DNA of 64,000 bases from Amycolatopsis sp. NBC_01488 (GTDB lineage: Bacteria; Actinomycetota; Actinomycetes; Mycobacteriales; Pseudonocardiaceae): NCBI RefSeq assembly GCF_036227105.1, contig NZ_CP109434.1, positions 4,282,001-4,346,000 of the forward strand. The letters run 5' to 3'. Positions 49,771 through 57,975 of the stretch are shown here, piece by piece (within the stretch, counting starts at the first letter, position 1; each line of letters starts with the position of its first letter). The translations under genes and the position numbers were made by a program. The notes beneath the pieces are model-generated. The model was not told the origin of the DNA, did no database searches, and was given only the letters and a program-made list of their open reading frames with translations.

Positions 49771-50673
49771 ATGCGCGTTTTCGTCACCGGAGCCTCCGGC
49801 TGGATCGGCTCCGCCGTCGTCGACGAGCTGCTCGCCGCGGGCCACGAGGTCAGCGGGCTGGCCCGCTCGGCCGCGTCCGCCGCGAAGCTCGAAGCGAAGG
49901 GCGTCCAGGTCCGCCGCGGCGACCTCGACGACCCGGCCGGCATCCGCGCCGGCGCCGAGGCCGCCGAAGCCGTCATCCACCTGGCGAACAAGCACGACTT
50001 CGCCAACCAGGCGGTGTCGAACGCGGCCGAGCGCGGCGCCGTCCAGACCATCGGCGACGCGCTCGCCGGCAGCGGCCGGCCGTTCCTGCTGGCGTCCGGG
50101 ATCGGCGGCCTGACGCAGGGCCGCCCGGTCACCGAAGCCGACCCGTCCCCGTTCCACGGCCCGGAGTCCCCGCGCGGCGGCTCCGAGAACCTCGCGCTGG
50201 AGTTCGTCGACCGCGACGTGCACTCGGTCAGCCTGCGGTTCTCGCCGACCGTGCACGGCACGGGTGATCACGGGTTCATCGCGGTCCTGTCCGCGATCGC
50301 GCGCGAAAAGGGCGTGGCCGGCTACCCCGGCGACGGCACGAACCGCTGGGCCGCGGTGCACGTGACGGACGCGGCGCGCATGGTCGTCCGCGGCTTGGAG
50401 AAGGCGCCGGCGGGCAGCCGCCTGCACGCCGTCGCCGAGGAAGGCGTGCCGACGAAGGACATCGCGGCGGCGATCGGCCGGGCGTTCGACCTGCCGGTGG
50501 CGTCGATCGATCCGGCCGACGTCCCGGAGCACTTCGGCTGGATCGGCGGGTTCTTCGCGCTGGACCTGGTCGCGACGAGCGGCGCCACGCAGGAGCTGCT
50601 CGGGTGGACGCCGACCGGGAAGACGCTGATCGAGGACCTCGACACGGGGGCGTACTCGGGCGGTCGTGAGTGA
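49771..50673 (+). CDS. NAD(P)-dependent epimerase/SDR-like protein
   Basis: A 300-aa extended-SDR: Rossmann VFVTGASGWIGSAVVDELL (about residues 3-21), NADP-binding loop, and AIGRAFDLPVASIDPADV. The canonical YxxxK is not clear in this copy, so it may be a redox-type or NmrA-like protein without epimerase activity. GAAGGA is nine bases before the ATG. The stop lies inside a long inverted repeat that starts at 50663. The TetR gene is divergent. Confidence 0.86.
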   Translation: MRVFVTGASGWIGSAVVDELLAAGHEVSGLARSAASAAKLEAKGVQVRRGDLDDPAGIRAGAEAAEAVIHLANKHDFANQAVSNAAERGAVQTIGDALAGSGRPFLLASGIGGLTQGRPVTEADPSPFHGPESPRGGSENLALEFVDRDVHSVSLRFSPTVHGTGDHGFIAVLSAIAREKGVAGYPGDGTNRWAAVHVTDAARMVVRGLEKAPAGSRLHAVAEEGVPTKDIAAAIGRAFDLPVASIDPADVPEHFGWIGGFFALDLVATSGATQELLGWTPTGKTLIEDLDTGAYSGGRE

Positions 50674-50708
50674 GAAACAGGGTTAGAACCCTGTTTCTCA
50701 CTCACGAC
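50663..50708. terminator. 46-bp perfect inverted repeat with GTCGTGAGTGAGAAAC core
   Basis: Bases 50663-50684 pair perfectly with 50687-50708 around only AG. The stop TGA of the upstream gene (50671-50673) lies within the left arm. The core sequence is shared with the element at 36634-36691. Confidence 0.72.
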
Positions 50709-50828
50709 AAGCCGCGGCAGACCACCTGACCGGTCCGGCCGACGTTCGCGGCCACGGGCTAGTACTACAGGGCTAGATCTTGCGTGTCGGTTCGTGGTAT
50801 CGGCTGCTGACTGTGCGAGTGTTTGGGG

Positions 50829-52019
50829 GTGACCATTCCTTCTGCTGGACGGGCTGACGTGGCGGGCGGTGCATCTCGGGGAGATCTGGCCGCGTGGGAT
50901 CAGGAGTTTCGGAATGTGTGCGCGCGTCTTGACGGATTGTTCTACCGAACAGATTCGCGTGCGCATGCCCGGCATTATGTGCGCGGGTTGATCGCGCCGC
51001 TGGAACGGAAGAACGGCTGGACGATCGCGGAGTATTCCGGGGATCCGGAGCCGAAGGCGCTTCAGCGCCTGTTGAATCTGTCGCCGTGGGATGCCGACGA
51101 GGCGCGGGATCTGGTACGCGCGTACGCGATGGAGCATTTCGCTGATCCGCGCGGTGTGCTGATCGCGGACCCGACCGGGTTTGCCAAGAAGGGAAATAAG
51201 TCGGCGGGTGTTCAACGTCAGTATTCGGGAACCCTGGGACGGATCGATAACTGTCAGATCGGTGTGTTCCTGGCCTATGCCAATACGGCCGGCGATCGGG
51301 TGCTCATTGACCGCGAGCTGTATCTGCCCGATGAGTCGTGGTGTGCTGATCCCCGGCGTCGAGCCGAGGCGCGCGTGCCGGAGAAGGTGACGTTCGCTAC
51401 CCGTCCAAAGCAGGTCCAGGCCATGATCACGCGGACGGTGGCGGCCGGGGTGCCGTTCGCGTGGTTCGCCGCAGACGAGGAGTTCGGGCAGAATCCGGGG
51501 CTGCGTTCGTATCTGGAAGCCAAGGGAATCGCTTATGCAATGGCCGTGCCCAAGAACACCGATATCGTCACAGGCGGCATCTCCTCGGCATCCAGTCTGC
51601 CGACGCTGGTCAAAAATGCCGCATCCCGGCTGAAGTGCCACGACTGGTCCCGTCGTTCTTGCGGGATCGGCGCAAAGGGTTTCCGGGTCTACGACTGGGC
51701 GATGGTCGATGCCGGTGACGGCCATCAGTACTTGTTCCGGCGGAGCATCTCAGACGGCGAACTCGGCTACTTTCACTGCTTCAACCCGCGCGGAGAATCA
51801 CTGGCAGAACTTGTCCGCGTCATCGGCGCCCGCTGGCCGATCGAAGAATGTTTCGAAGCAGCCAAGAATGAAGCAGTACTCGACAACTACCAGGTCCGCC
51901 TCTATCACGCCTGGTACCGGCATATCACACTGTCGATGCTGGCCATGGCATTCCTCGCGGTGATGAGACACCAAGCAAAAAAAGAGCAGCGCGACCTGTG
52001 GACAAGCCACACACCATGA
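50829..52019 (+). CDS. IS701-family DDE transposase, main reading frame
   Basis: A 396-aa transposase. DDE residues are visible: LIADPTGFAKKG (D), WFAADEEFGQ (D) and PIEECFEAAKNE (E). The start is GTG 50829 (a TTG at 50823 is also possible). The frame ends at 52019 with RDLWTSHTP, but homology to the family continues in the -1 frame after an A7 run (51977-51983); see the next entry. The G+C content is clearly lower than host genes. Confidence 0.92.
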   Translation: MTIPSAGRADVAGGASRGDLAAWDQEFRNVCARLDGLFYRTDSRAHARHYVRGLIAPLERKNGWTIAEYSGDPEPKALQRLLNLSPWDADEARDLVRAYAMEHFADPRGVLIADPTGFAKKGNKSAGVQRQYSGTLGRIDNCQIGVFLAYANTAGDRVLIDRELYLPDESWCADPRRRAEARVPEKVTFATRPKQVQAMITRTVAAGVPFAWFAADEEFGQNPGLRSYLEAKGIAYAMAVPKNTDIVTGGISSASSLPTLVKNAASRLKCHDWSRRSCGIGAKGFRVYDWAMVDAGDGHQYLFRRSISDGELGYFHCFNPRGESLAELVRVIGARWPIEECFEAAKNEAVLDNYQVRLYHAWYRHITLSMLAMAFLAVMRHQAKKEQRDLWTSHTP

Positions 52020-52207
52020 CCACCCGAACCCGCCGCTTGATCGCGCTCTCCATCGCCGAGATCCGACATCTGTTCAACCTCATCGGCAAAGACGATCAAG
52101 CCATCGACCAGGGCCTTCGGGCGTCTGCCTGGCGCCGCGGACACCAGGCAGACGCCCGACGAAGTCACTTCAGACGACGCCTCCGACTCCAGATGCTAGA
52201 GATCTAG
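51977..52207 (+). other. Transposase C-terminal tail in the -1 frame
   Basis: After the A7 run at 51977-51983 the -1 frame reads on for about 70 codons with family-typical sequence (LIALSIAEIRHLFNLIG, SAWRRGHQADARRSHF) and stops at 52207 inside the right inverted repeat. The heptamer A AAA AAA in zero frame is a classic slippery site. Either programmed -1 frameshifting makes a full-length transposase of about 460 aa, or a one-base change broke the gene. Confidence 0.6.
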
Positions 52208-52217
52208 CCCTGTAGTA

Positions 52218-53885
52218 CTAGTCCCCGCGGTTGACCGCGCTGATCCGGTCCTGGAGCCGTTGCCGCGTGGACGAAAGCGCGTCCCGCGGCTCCGGCTCGG
52301 GGGCCTGCTGCTCCGGCGCGTCGCCCGCCGGGCCGACCACCGGGAAGACCTGCTTCTCCCCGGGCAGCGGGACGCCGGGGCAGATGGTCGCCGCGGGGCG
52401 GGGGGCGCCGAGGAAGTAGCCGCTCACCAGTCCGTCCACACAGGAGTTCCCGCTGACCGCGTACTGGCCGTGGAACGGGGAATCCGCCACCGAGACCATC
52501 GGCACCCCGGCCGCCCGCGCCGCCGACTCGGCCTGCTCGTAGCCGGTCTGCGGGTCGAACTCGCCCTGGACGACGAGCACGTTCTTCGCCGCTTCCGGCG
52601 ACAGCGTCGGCAGGGGGTGGCGGGGCGGGTCCGACCAGTAGCCGCACGGCTCGCTGAGCCCGTACGCCCAGCCGAACAGCGGGTACTGCGGGCCCTGCAG
52701 GTCGCTGAGCAGCTTGTACCAGGTCGCCGCGCGCGTCGGCTGGTCGCCGCACGCGACGGCCAGCCGGGTGCCGCCCACGTCCGCGTAGTCGGGCTCGGCC
52801 GGCGCCACGTCCGCCGCCGTCAGCCGCGCCGCCGGGCGGCCGAACTCCAGGCGCGCCACGCGGTCCAGGTCGTCCGACGGCGGTACGGGCTTGCCGTCGA
52901 GGGCCGCCAGGCCCTTCGTGAGGATCAGCGCGCCGACCAGCCACTGCTTCGGGCTGCCGTTGCCGACGAAGACGTGGTCGAAGACGTCCGGCGACACGCC
53001 CTGAGTGCGGAAGTAGGCCCGCACCCGCTCCCAGTTCTTCTTGACGTCGGCGACGGTCCGGCCCAGCTGGTCCGGGAACCGGCGGGCCAGCCACGGCGCG
53101 TAGACGCGGTCGAACTGGCGCTGGTCGATCTTCGGGAACGCCTCGAAGGCGGCCTGGAGCCGGCCTTCGAAGTCGACGCTCGAGTCGAGGACGATCCGCC
53201 CGGCGTGCTCCGGGAACAGCGACGCGTACTTCGCGCCGAGCCAGGTGCCGTAGGAGTAGCCGAGGTAGTTCAGCTTCCCGTCGCCCAGCAGCGCGCGGAT
53301 CAGGTCCATGTCGTGCGTCGTCTGCCAGGTCGTGATGAACGGCGCGAGCGCGTCGCTCTGGCAGGCCTCGGCCACCGCGCGCGGCGTCCGCTGGTGCAGC
53401 GCGATACTGGCGGGCGACCGGTCGCGCGCGTCCAGGTCGTCTTCGGCCGGCAGCCGCCCGGTCGGCACGTGGCAGACGAACCCGGCGTCGTCGCCGCCCT
53501 CCTGGCCGGTGCCGCGCGGGTCCATGCCGACGAAGTCGTAGTGCGCGTTCACCGCCGGCTCCAGGGAAGCCAGCACGCCGGCGAGCGACGTGCCCTGGCC
53601 GCCGGGCCCGCCGGGGTTCACCAGGATCGCGCCCCGCCGCTCGCCGGTCGCGGCGGCCCGGCTGATCGCCACCTTCAGGTCCTTGCCCGCGGCCGGCGCC
53701 GCCCAGTCCCGCGGGACGGTGATCCGCGCGCACCGGGCCTGCTCGCCCTTGAAGGGACAGGCGCCCCACTCGACCCGCTGGGTCAGGTAGGGCGCGAGTG
53801 GATCGGGCGTGGTCGCGGCGGCCGGCGCCGTGGCCACCACCAGCACCGAGACGGCCACCGCCAACCCCGCTCGCGACGTCCGCAC
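52218..53885 (-). CDS. Secreted alpha/beta hydrolase, TAP-like peptidase
   Basis: A 555-aa secreted peptidase related to the 7795-9300 gene: signal peptide (VRTSRAGLAVAVSVLVVATAPAAA), oxyanion loop VNPGGPGGQGT, nucleophile elbow GYSYGTWLG and catalytic His in DSPFHGQYA. It is longer by a C-terminal Pro/Glu-rich tail. The start is GTG 53885 with GGGAGG eight bases upstream. Its TAG stop (52218-52220) is formed by the CTAG target duplication of the adjacent insertion sequence, so the gene is intact. It probably acts as an extracellular aminopeptidase. Confidence 0.9.
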   Translation of the reverse strand: MRTSRAGLAVAVSVLVVATAPAAATTPDPLAPYLTQRVEWGACPFKGEQARCARITVPRDWAAPAAGKDLKVAISRAAATGERRGAILVNPGGPGGQGTSLAGVLASLEPAVNAHYDFVGMDPRGTGQEGGDDAGFVCHVPTGRLPAEDDLDARDRSPASIALHQRTPRAVAEACQSDALAPFITTWQTTHDMDLIRALLGDGKLNYLGYSYGTWLGAKYASLFPEHAGRIVLDSSVDFEGRLQAAFEAFPKIDQRQFDRVYAPWLARRFPDQLGRTVADVKKNWERVRAYFRTQGVSPDVFDHVFVGNGSPKQWLVGALILTKGLAALDGKPVPPSDDLDRVARLEFGRPAARLTAADVAPAEPDYADVGGTRLAVACGDQPTRAATWYKLLSDLQGPQYPLFGWAYGLSEPCGYWSDPPRHPLPTLSPEAAKNVLVVQGEFDPQTGYEQAESAARAAGVPMVSVADSPFHGQYAVSGNSCVDGLVSGYFLGAPRPAATICPGVPLPGEKQVFPVVGPAGDAPEQQAPEPEPRDALSSTRQRLQDRISAVNRGD

Positions 53886-53974
53886 CGCAGCTTCCTCCCT
53901 CGATCCCGGCAAACCCGGGAACACCCAAGCACGGCGACCGGGGCGCGGGCAGCCCGATTCGCTCGATCCGGTGA

Positions 53975-54133
53975 TCAGCTGGGCGGTTCCGCCTCACCGG
54001 CGTCCTCCTGGACGTCCTGGTGCTCCGGCTTCGCACGCTCGGTGCCGGGCACCTCGATGTCGAGGTCGACGTCCGGGGCGCCGGGCGGGCGGGGCACGTC
54101 GGGGCTGATGGGTTCCTTCTCGGCTTCGGTCAT
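53975..54133 (-). CDS. Small acidic protein (52 aa)
   Basis: A 52-residue acidic, Pro-rich, probably disordered protein (MTEAEKEPISPDVPRPPG... ending AGEAEPPS). No family recognised. No Shine-Dalgarno is visible: the bases before the ATG are C-rich, and a strong inverted repeat ends five bases upstream. Codon use is host-like. It may be real and leaderless, or a chance frame next to a terminator. Confidence 0.4.
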   Translation of the reverse strand: MTEAEKEPISPDVPRPPGAPDVDLDIEVPGTERAKPEHQDVQEDAGEAEPPS

Positions 54134-54137
54134 GGGA

Positions 54138-54182
54138 AGGGGGTACCCGGGAGCTGCCGTCTCAAGCACCGGGGTACCCCCT
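54138..54182 (-). terminator. Inverted repeat after the beta-lactamase-type gene
   Basis: AGGGGGTACCC (54138-54148) and GGGTACCCCCT (54172-54182) are perfect inverted arms, beginning five bases beyond the stop of the serine hydrolase gene. Confidence 0.6.
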
Positions 54183-54186
54183 CCGG

Positions 54187-55308
54187 TCACTTGCAGAAGG
54201 CGGTATCCACAGTGGACAGGACGGCGGTCTCGGCCTGCTCCGGGTCGCCGAAGGTGCCCGGCAGCGCGGTCACCGCGAGCCCGACCGAACGGCCGTCTTC
54301 CGTTGCGCCGCCCCGGGTTTCGTAGCCGTCGATGTCGCCGCCGTGTCCCCAGTAGACGCCGCCGCAGCTCAGCGGGACGCGGAACAGGCCGAGGCCGTAC
54401 TGCCACCCGGGGAACAGCGGCGCGTCGACGGTCTTGCGCATCTCGGCCAGCTGCGCGGGCGCCAGCAGCTTGCCGCCGAGCAGCGCACGCGAGACCTGCG
54501 CGAGGTCACTCGGCGTCGAGATCAGCTGGCCGGCCGCCCAGCCCCACGACGGGTCCAGCTCCGTCGCGTCGACCACCTCGGCCGACGTGCTGCTCGCGAG
54601 CGCGTAGCCGTGCGGGTGCGGCCCCTGGATGGTCTCGTCGCCCGGCTGCGGCCAGTACGTGTCGCGCAGCCCCGCCTTTTCGATCACCCGCTGGGTGATC
54701 TGCTCCTGCACCGGACGTCCCGTGACGCGCTCGATCAGCAGGCCGGCCAGCAGGTAGTTGGTGTTGCTGTAGTCCCACTTCGTGCCGGGCGGGAACTTCG
54801 CCGGGTGGGCCAGCGCCGCGGCGAGCAGGTCGTAGGGCTGGAAGAACTTGTGCTGGACGGCTTGGAAGTTCTCCACGCCGAGGTACTCGGTGTAGTTCGG
54901 CAGCCCGCTGGTGTGCTGCAGCAGCTGCCGGACGGTGATGGCGGTCCCGTCGATGCCCTCCCCGCGCACCAGGCCGGGCAGGTACCGCTCGATCGGCGCG
55001 TCCAGCTCGACCTTGCCCTCGGCCACCAGCTGCAGGACGACGACCGCGGTGAAGGTCTTCGTGTTGCTGCCCGCCCGGACCCGGCCGTCACGCGGGACCG
55101 GGACGGGGCGGTCGAGCCGGGCGGACCCGGCGACCGGCGACGTCGCCGAGCCGGGGCGGCCCACCCAGGCCAGCGCGGCCGGGAACTTCTCCTGGCTCAC
55201 CAGCGAATCCAGGCTTTCCTGCACGGGCGACTTCGGGCTCGCCGCCGCCGTCGTGGTCAGGCCGCCCAGCAGTCCCGCCACCGTCAAGAGCACTGCGGTC
55301 TTGCGCAT
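54187..55308 (-). CDS. Serine beta-lactamase-type hydrolase (DD-peptidase R61-like)
   Basis: A 373-aa secreted enzyme: signal peptide (MRKTAVLLTVAGLLGGLTTTAAA), SxxK motif in AGSNTKTFTA (catalytic Ser), YxN in YSNTN, and WGHGGDIDG for the HxG triad element. This is the pattern of class C beta-lactamase/DD-carboxypeptidase R61 relatives, which act on D-Ala-D-Ala peptides, beta-lactams or esters. GGAGGAG precedes ATG 55308. It is divergent from an MDR gene with an 11-bp-arm inverted repeat in the 149-base gap. Confidence 0.92.
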   Translation of the reverse strand: MRKTAVLLTVAGLLGGLTTTAAASPKSPVQESLDSLVSQEKFPAALAWVGRPGSATSPVAGSARLDRPVPVPRDGRVRAGSNTKTFTAVVVLQLVAEGKVELDAPIERYLPGLVRGEGIDGTAITVRQLLQHTSGLPNYTEYLGVENFQAVQHKFFQPYDLLAAALAHPAKFPPGTKWDYSNTNYLLAGLLIERVTGRPVQEQITQRVIEKAGLRDTYWPQPGDETIQGPHPHGYALASSTSAEVVDATELDPSWGWAAGQLISTPSDLAQVSRALLGGKLLAPAQLAEMRKTVDAPLFPGWQYGLGLFRVPLSCGGVYWGHGGDIDGYETRGGATEDGRSVGLAVTALPGTFGDPEQAETAVLSTVDTAFCK

Positions 55309-55389
55309 CGGTTCTCCTCCAGGTCCGGATCGATACCGGAAATGCTTCTCGAAACCGGCGCGAAGATCAGTAGCGCGGGCCACCGGATC

Positions 55390-55413
55390 CGCGGTAGCGC
55401 TGGCGCTACCGCG
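55390..55413. promoter_or_regulatory. Inverted repeat between divergent genes
   Basis: CGCGGTAGCGC-TG-GCGCTACCGCG has perfect 11-bp arms, in the middle of the beta-lactamase-type/MDR intergenic region. It is the likely site of an unlinked regulator. Confidence 0.55.
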
Positions 55414-55457
55414 TAAAAGACGTTGCCGCGGGGATCTTCCCCTGCAACGGTGACGCC

Positions 55458-56414
55458 GTGAGCGAGACGATGCGCGCGGCGGTCTGCGTCGGGGCGGGTG
55501 GCCCGGAGGTGCTGGAGGTCCGTGAGCTGCCGATCCCGGCGGTCCGGGCGGGCTGGAGCCTGGTCCGGGTGCGGGGCGCGGGCCTGAACCGGTCGGAGCT
55601 GCGGACCCGGCAGGGGCATTCGCCGGGCGTGCGGTTCCCGCGCGTGCTCGGGATCGAATGCGTCGGCGTCGTGGCCGCGTCGACCGACCCGGCGCTGCCG
55701 GAGGGCACGACCGTCGCGGCGGTGATGGGCGAGATGGGCCGCGAGTTCGACGGCGGCTACGCGGACTACGCGCTGTTGCCGAACGCGCTGCTGATGCCGA
55801 TCACCACGACGTTGTCCTGGGAAGTCCTGGCCGCGCTGCCCGAGACGTACCTGACGGCCCAGGGCGCGCTGGACGCGCTGGGCATCGAACGCGGGACGCG
55901 GCTGCTGATCCGCGGCGGGACGTCCTCGGTCGGCCTGGCGGCGGCGTCGATCGCGGCGGGCCACGGCGTCGAGATCGCTTCGACGACCCGGCAGCCGGAG
56001 AAGGCGGGCGTGCTGACCGCGGCGGGCGTCTCCCAGGTCGTGATCGACGACGGACCGCTGGAGCTGCCCTGGGAGCCGGACCACGTGCTGGACCTCGTCG
56101 GCGCGCGCACGGCGGTGGACTCGCTGCGCCGGGTCCGCCGCGGCGGCACGGTCTGCGTGGCGGGCTCGCTGAGCGGCTGGTCGATCGCGGACTTCCAGCC
56201 GGTGGCGATGATCCCGTCCGGCACCCGGCTGACGGCCTTCCACAGCAACGACCTGAAAGGCCGGACGGCCGTCCTGCAGCGGATCGTCGGCGAGGTCGAG
56301 GCGGGCGTCTACCGGCCGAACGTCGACCGCGTCTTCGGGCTGGCCGAGATCGCCGAGGCCCACCGGTACATGGAAGCGGACCGGGCGAGCGGGAAGCTCG
56401 TCGTGATCCCCTAG
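55458..56414 (+). CDS. MDR-superfamily quinone reductase/alcohol dehydrogenase-like
   Basis: A 318-aa zinc-independent medium-chain reductase: N-terminal GroES-like fold (GAGLNRSELRTRQGHSPGVRFPRVLGIECVGVV) and a Rossmann domain (RGGTSSVGLAAASIAAG near residue 152). The zinc ligands are missing, as in quinone oxidoreductases. The start is GTG 55458. It probably reduces enones or quinones with NADPH. Its end overlaps the convergent cupin gene by four bases. Confidence 0.88.
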   Translation: MSETMRAAVCVGAGGPEVLEVRELPIPAVRAGWSLVRVRGAGLNRSELRTRQGHSPGVRFPRVLGIECVGVVAASTDPALPEGTTVAAVMGEMGREFDGGYADYALLPNALLMPITTTLSWEVLAALPETYLTAQGALDALGIERGTRLLIRGGTSSVGLAAASIAAGHGVEIASTTRQPEKAGVLTAAGVSQVVIDDGPLELPWEPDHVLDLVGARTAVDSLRRVRRGGTVCVAGSLSGWSIADFQPVAMIPSGTRLTAFHSNDLKGRTAVLQRIVGEVEAGVYRPNVDRVFGLAEIAEAHRYMEADRASGKLVVIP

Positions 56415-56839
56415 GCCTCGGGCACCTCGACCGGCGCCCACAGGCTCGGCAGGTTGACCACGATCCCCTCCTGGCTGCTGCGCGCGATGATCACCACGGC
56501 CTCTTCGTCCGTCGGGTTCTCCTCGCGGTGCGGCACGTACGGCGGCACGAAGACGTAGTCCCCGGGCCCGGCCTCGATGCGGACCTCCTCCTCGCCGTCG
56601 GCGAAGACGAACACCGGGTGGCCCGACTTCACGTAGATCGCCGTCTCGGCTTCGCCGTGGTGGTGGTCGCCCGAGTTCGTCACCGGCGCCACGTGCGTCT
56701 CGCCCATCCAGACCTTCGACGACCCCACCGTCTTGCCGGAGATCGCCTCCAGGCGCTTCATCCCGCTCGTCTGGTTCGTGTCGCCGGTCAGGTCCGCGCC
56801 GCGGATGTGCCGCAGCGGCTGGTGCCAGAGGTCGGTCAT
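56411..56839 (-). CDS. Cupin-domain protein
   Basis: A 142-aa cupin with both metal motifs: GDHHHGEAETAIYVKSG (HxH..E) and PGDYVFVPPYVPHREENP (the closing His). It is a single-domain metalloprotein, perhaps a dioxygenase or isomerase of an aromatic substrate. It lies 45 bases after the oxygenase reductase on the same strand, so it is probably the last gene of that operon. The substrate is unknown. Confidence 0.87.
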   Translation of the reverse strand: MTDLWHQPLRHIRGADLTGDTNQTSGMKRLEAISGKTVGSSKVWMGETHVAPVTNSGDHHHGEAETAIYVKSGHPVFVFADGEEEVRIEAGPGDYVFVPPYVPHREENPTDEEAVVIIARSSQEGIVVNLPSLWAPVEVPEA

Positions 56840-56884
56840 CGGGGTCGTCCCTTTCGTCGCGCCACCATCTTCCCCGAGCCGGGC

Positions 56885-57814
56885 TCAGAGGTCGAGGACC
56901 AGCCGGGCCGAGCACGAGCGGGAAACGCAGATCATCAGGACGTCCCCGGCCCGTCGTTCCGCCGCGGTGAGCACCGAGTCGCGGTGGTCCGGGGTGCCGC
57001 CGAGCACGCCGGTTTCGCAGGTGCCGCACGTGCCTTCCCGGCACGACGACAGCACGGGGACCCCCGATTCTTCGACCACCTCCAGGATCGACCGGTCCGC
57101 CGGGACCCGCAGGACGCGCCCCGACCCGGCCAGCTCGACCTCGAACGCGGTCCGCGCGCCCTCGTCCGGCAGCGGGGTGAACCGCTCGACGCGCAGGGCG
57201 TCCGCGGGCCAGCCGGCGCAGTGCCGCTCCACCGCGGCCAGCAGCGGTTCCGGGCCGCAGCAGTACACCGCGGTGTCCGGCCGCGGCTCGGCCAGCAGCG
57301 CGGCCAGGTCGAGCAGCCCGTGTTCGTCCTGCGGCCGGAGCGTCACCCGGTCCTCGTACCGGCGCAGATCGGCGGTGAAGGCCATCGACGAGCGCGTCCG
57401 GCCGCCGTAGACGAGCTGCCATTCGCGGCCCGTCCCGGCGACCCGGTCGAGCATCGGCAGGATCGGCGTGATGCCGATGCCGCCCGCGACGAACAGGTAG
57501 CGCTTGGCGTCGACGAGCGGGAAGTGGTTGCGTGGCCCGTCCAGGGAAACCCGTTGCCCGGCAACGAGTTCGTCGTGGACGTACGCCGAACCGCCGCGCC
57601 CGCCGGGTTCGCGCAGGACCGCCACCTGGTAGGCCGACGTGTCCTCCGGGCGTCCGTACAGCGAGTACTGCCGGACGCCGCCGGGGAGGACGAGGTCGAC
57701 GTGCGCACCCGGTTCCCAGGGCGGGAGGGGCCGCCCGTCCGGTGCCCGGAGCGTCAGCCGGACGACGCCGTCGGCGATCTCTTCCTTGTCCGCCACCACC
57801 AGGTCGAGCGTCAT
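56885..57814 (-). CDS. Oxygenase reductase component (FMN/FAD, NAD, C-terminal 2Fe-2S)
   Basis: A 309-aa PDR/VanB-type reductase: flavin motif RQYSLYG, NAD motif VAGGIGITPILPML and a C-terminal plant-type ferredoxin domain with CREGTCGTCETGVL and the fourth Cys in ICVSRSCS. It transfers electrons from NADH to the Rieske oxygenase of the same operon. The ATG overlaps the stop of the 54-aa gene. The domain order (flavin, NAD, ferredoxin) is that of VanB and phthalate dioxygenase reductase. Confidence 0.93.
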   Translation of the reverse strand: MTLDLVVADKEEIADGVVRLTLRAPDGRPLPPWEPGAHVDLVLPGGVRQYSLYGRPEDTSAYQVAVLREPGGRGGSAYVHDELVAGQRVSLDGPRNHFPLVDAKRYLFVAGGIGITPILPMLDRVAGTGREWQLVYGGRTRSSMAFTADLRRYEDRVTLRPQDEHGLLDLAALLAEPRPDTAVYCCGPEPLLAAVERHCAGWPADALRVERFTPLPDEGARTAFEVELAGSGRVLRVPADRSILEVVEESGVPVLSSCREGTCGTCETGVLGGTPDHRDSVLTAAERRAGDVLMICVSRSCSARLVLDL

Positions 57815-57975
57815 GCGTCGTGCCCTTCCGGATGGGCCAGGAGCCATTCCCACAGCTGCACCGGGTCGTCGAACTCCCGCTCGGCCGAGCAGTGGCAGAC
57901 CGCGCGCAGCCGGTCGGTGCCGAGCACCCAGTGGATCCGGTACACGCGGTCGCCGGTGAGCATCGGGCGCGTCAC
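57811..57975 (-). CDS. 54-aa protein between Rieske oxygenase and reductase
   Basis: A small protein starting at GTG 57975 (VTRPMLTGDRVYRIHWVLG) with a CHC motif and an LWEWLLAHPEG tail. Its start overlaps the oxygenase stop (GTGA) and its stop overlaps the reductase start (ATGA), which strongly supports translation. No family recognised; it resembles small proteins that accompany vanillate-type demethylases. The CHC could bind a metal. It may be a stability or activity factor of the oxygenase. Confidence 0.8.
   Translation of the reverse strand: MTRPMLTGDRVYRIHWVLGTDRLRAVCHCSAEREFDDPVQLWEWLLAHPEGHDA

Larger units (their letters stand above)
50763..52217 (+). mobile_element. IS701-family insertion sequence (1455 bp)
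   Basis: Ends are TACTACAGGGCTAGATCT (50763-50780) and its perfect reverse complement (52200-52217), an 18-bp terminal inverted repeat. It is flanked by a CTAG duplication (50759-50762 and 52218-52221), the 4-bp target typical of IS701. The interior is less GC-rich than the host. It carries one transposase with a frame change near its end. It is inserted at the stop codon of the downstream peptidase gene. Confidence 0.93.
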
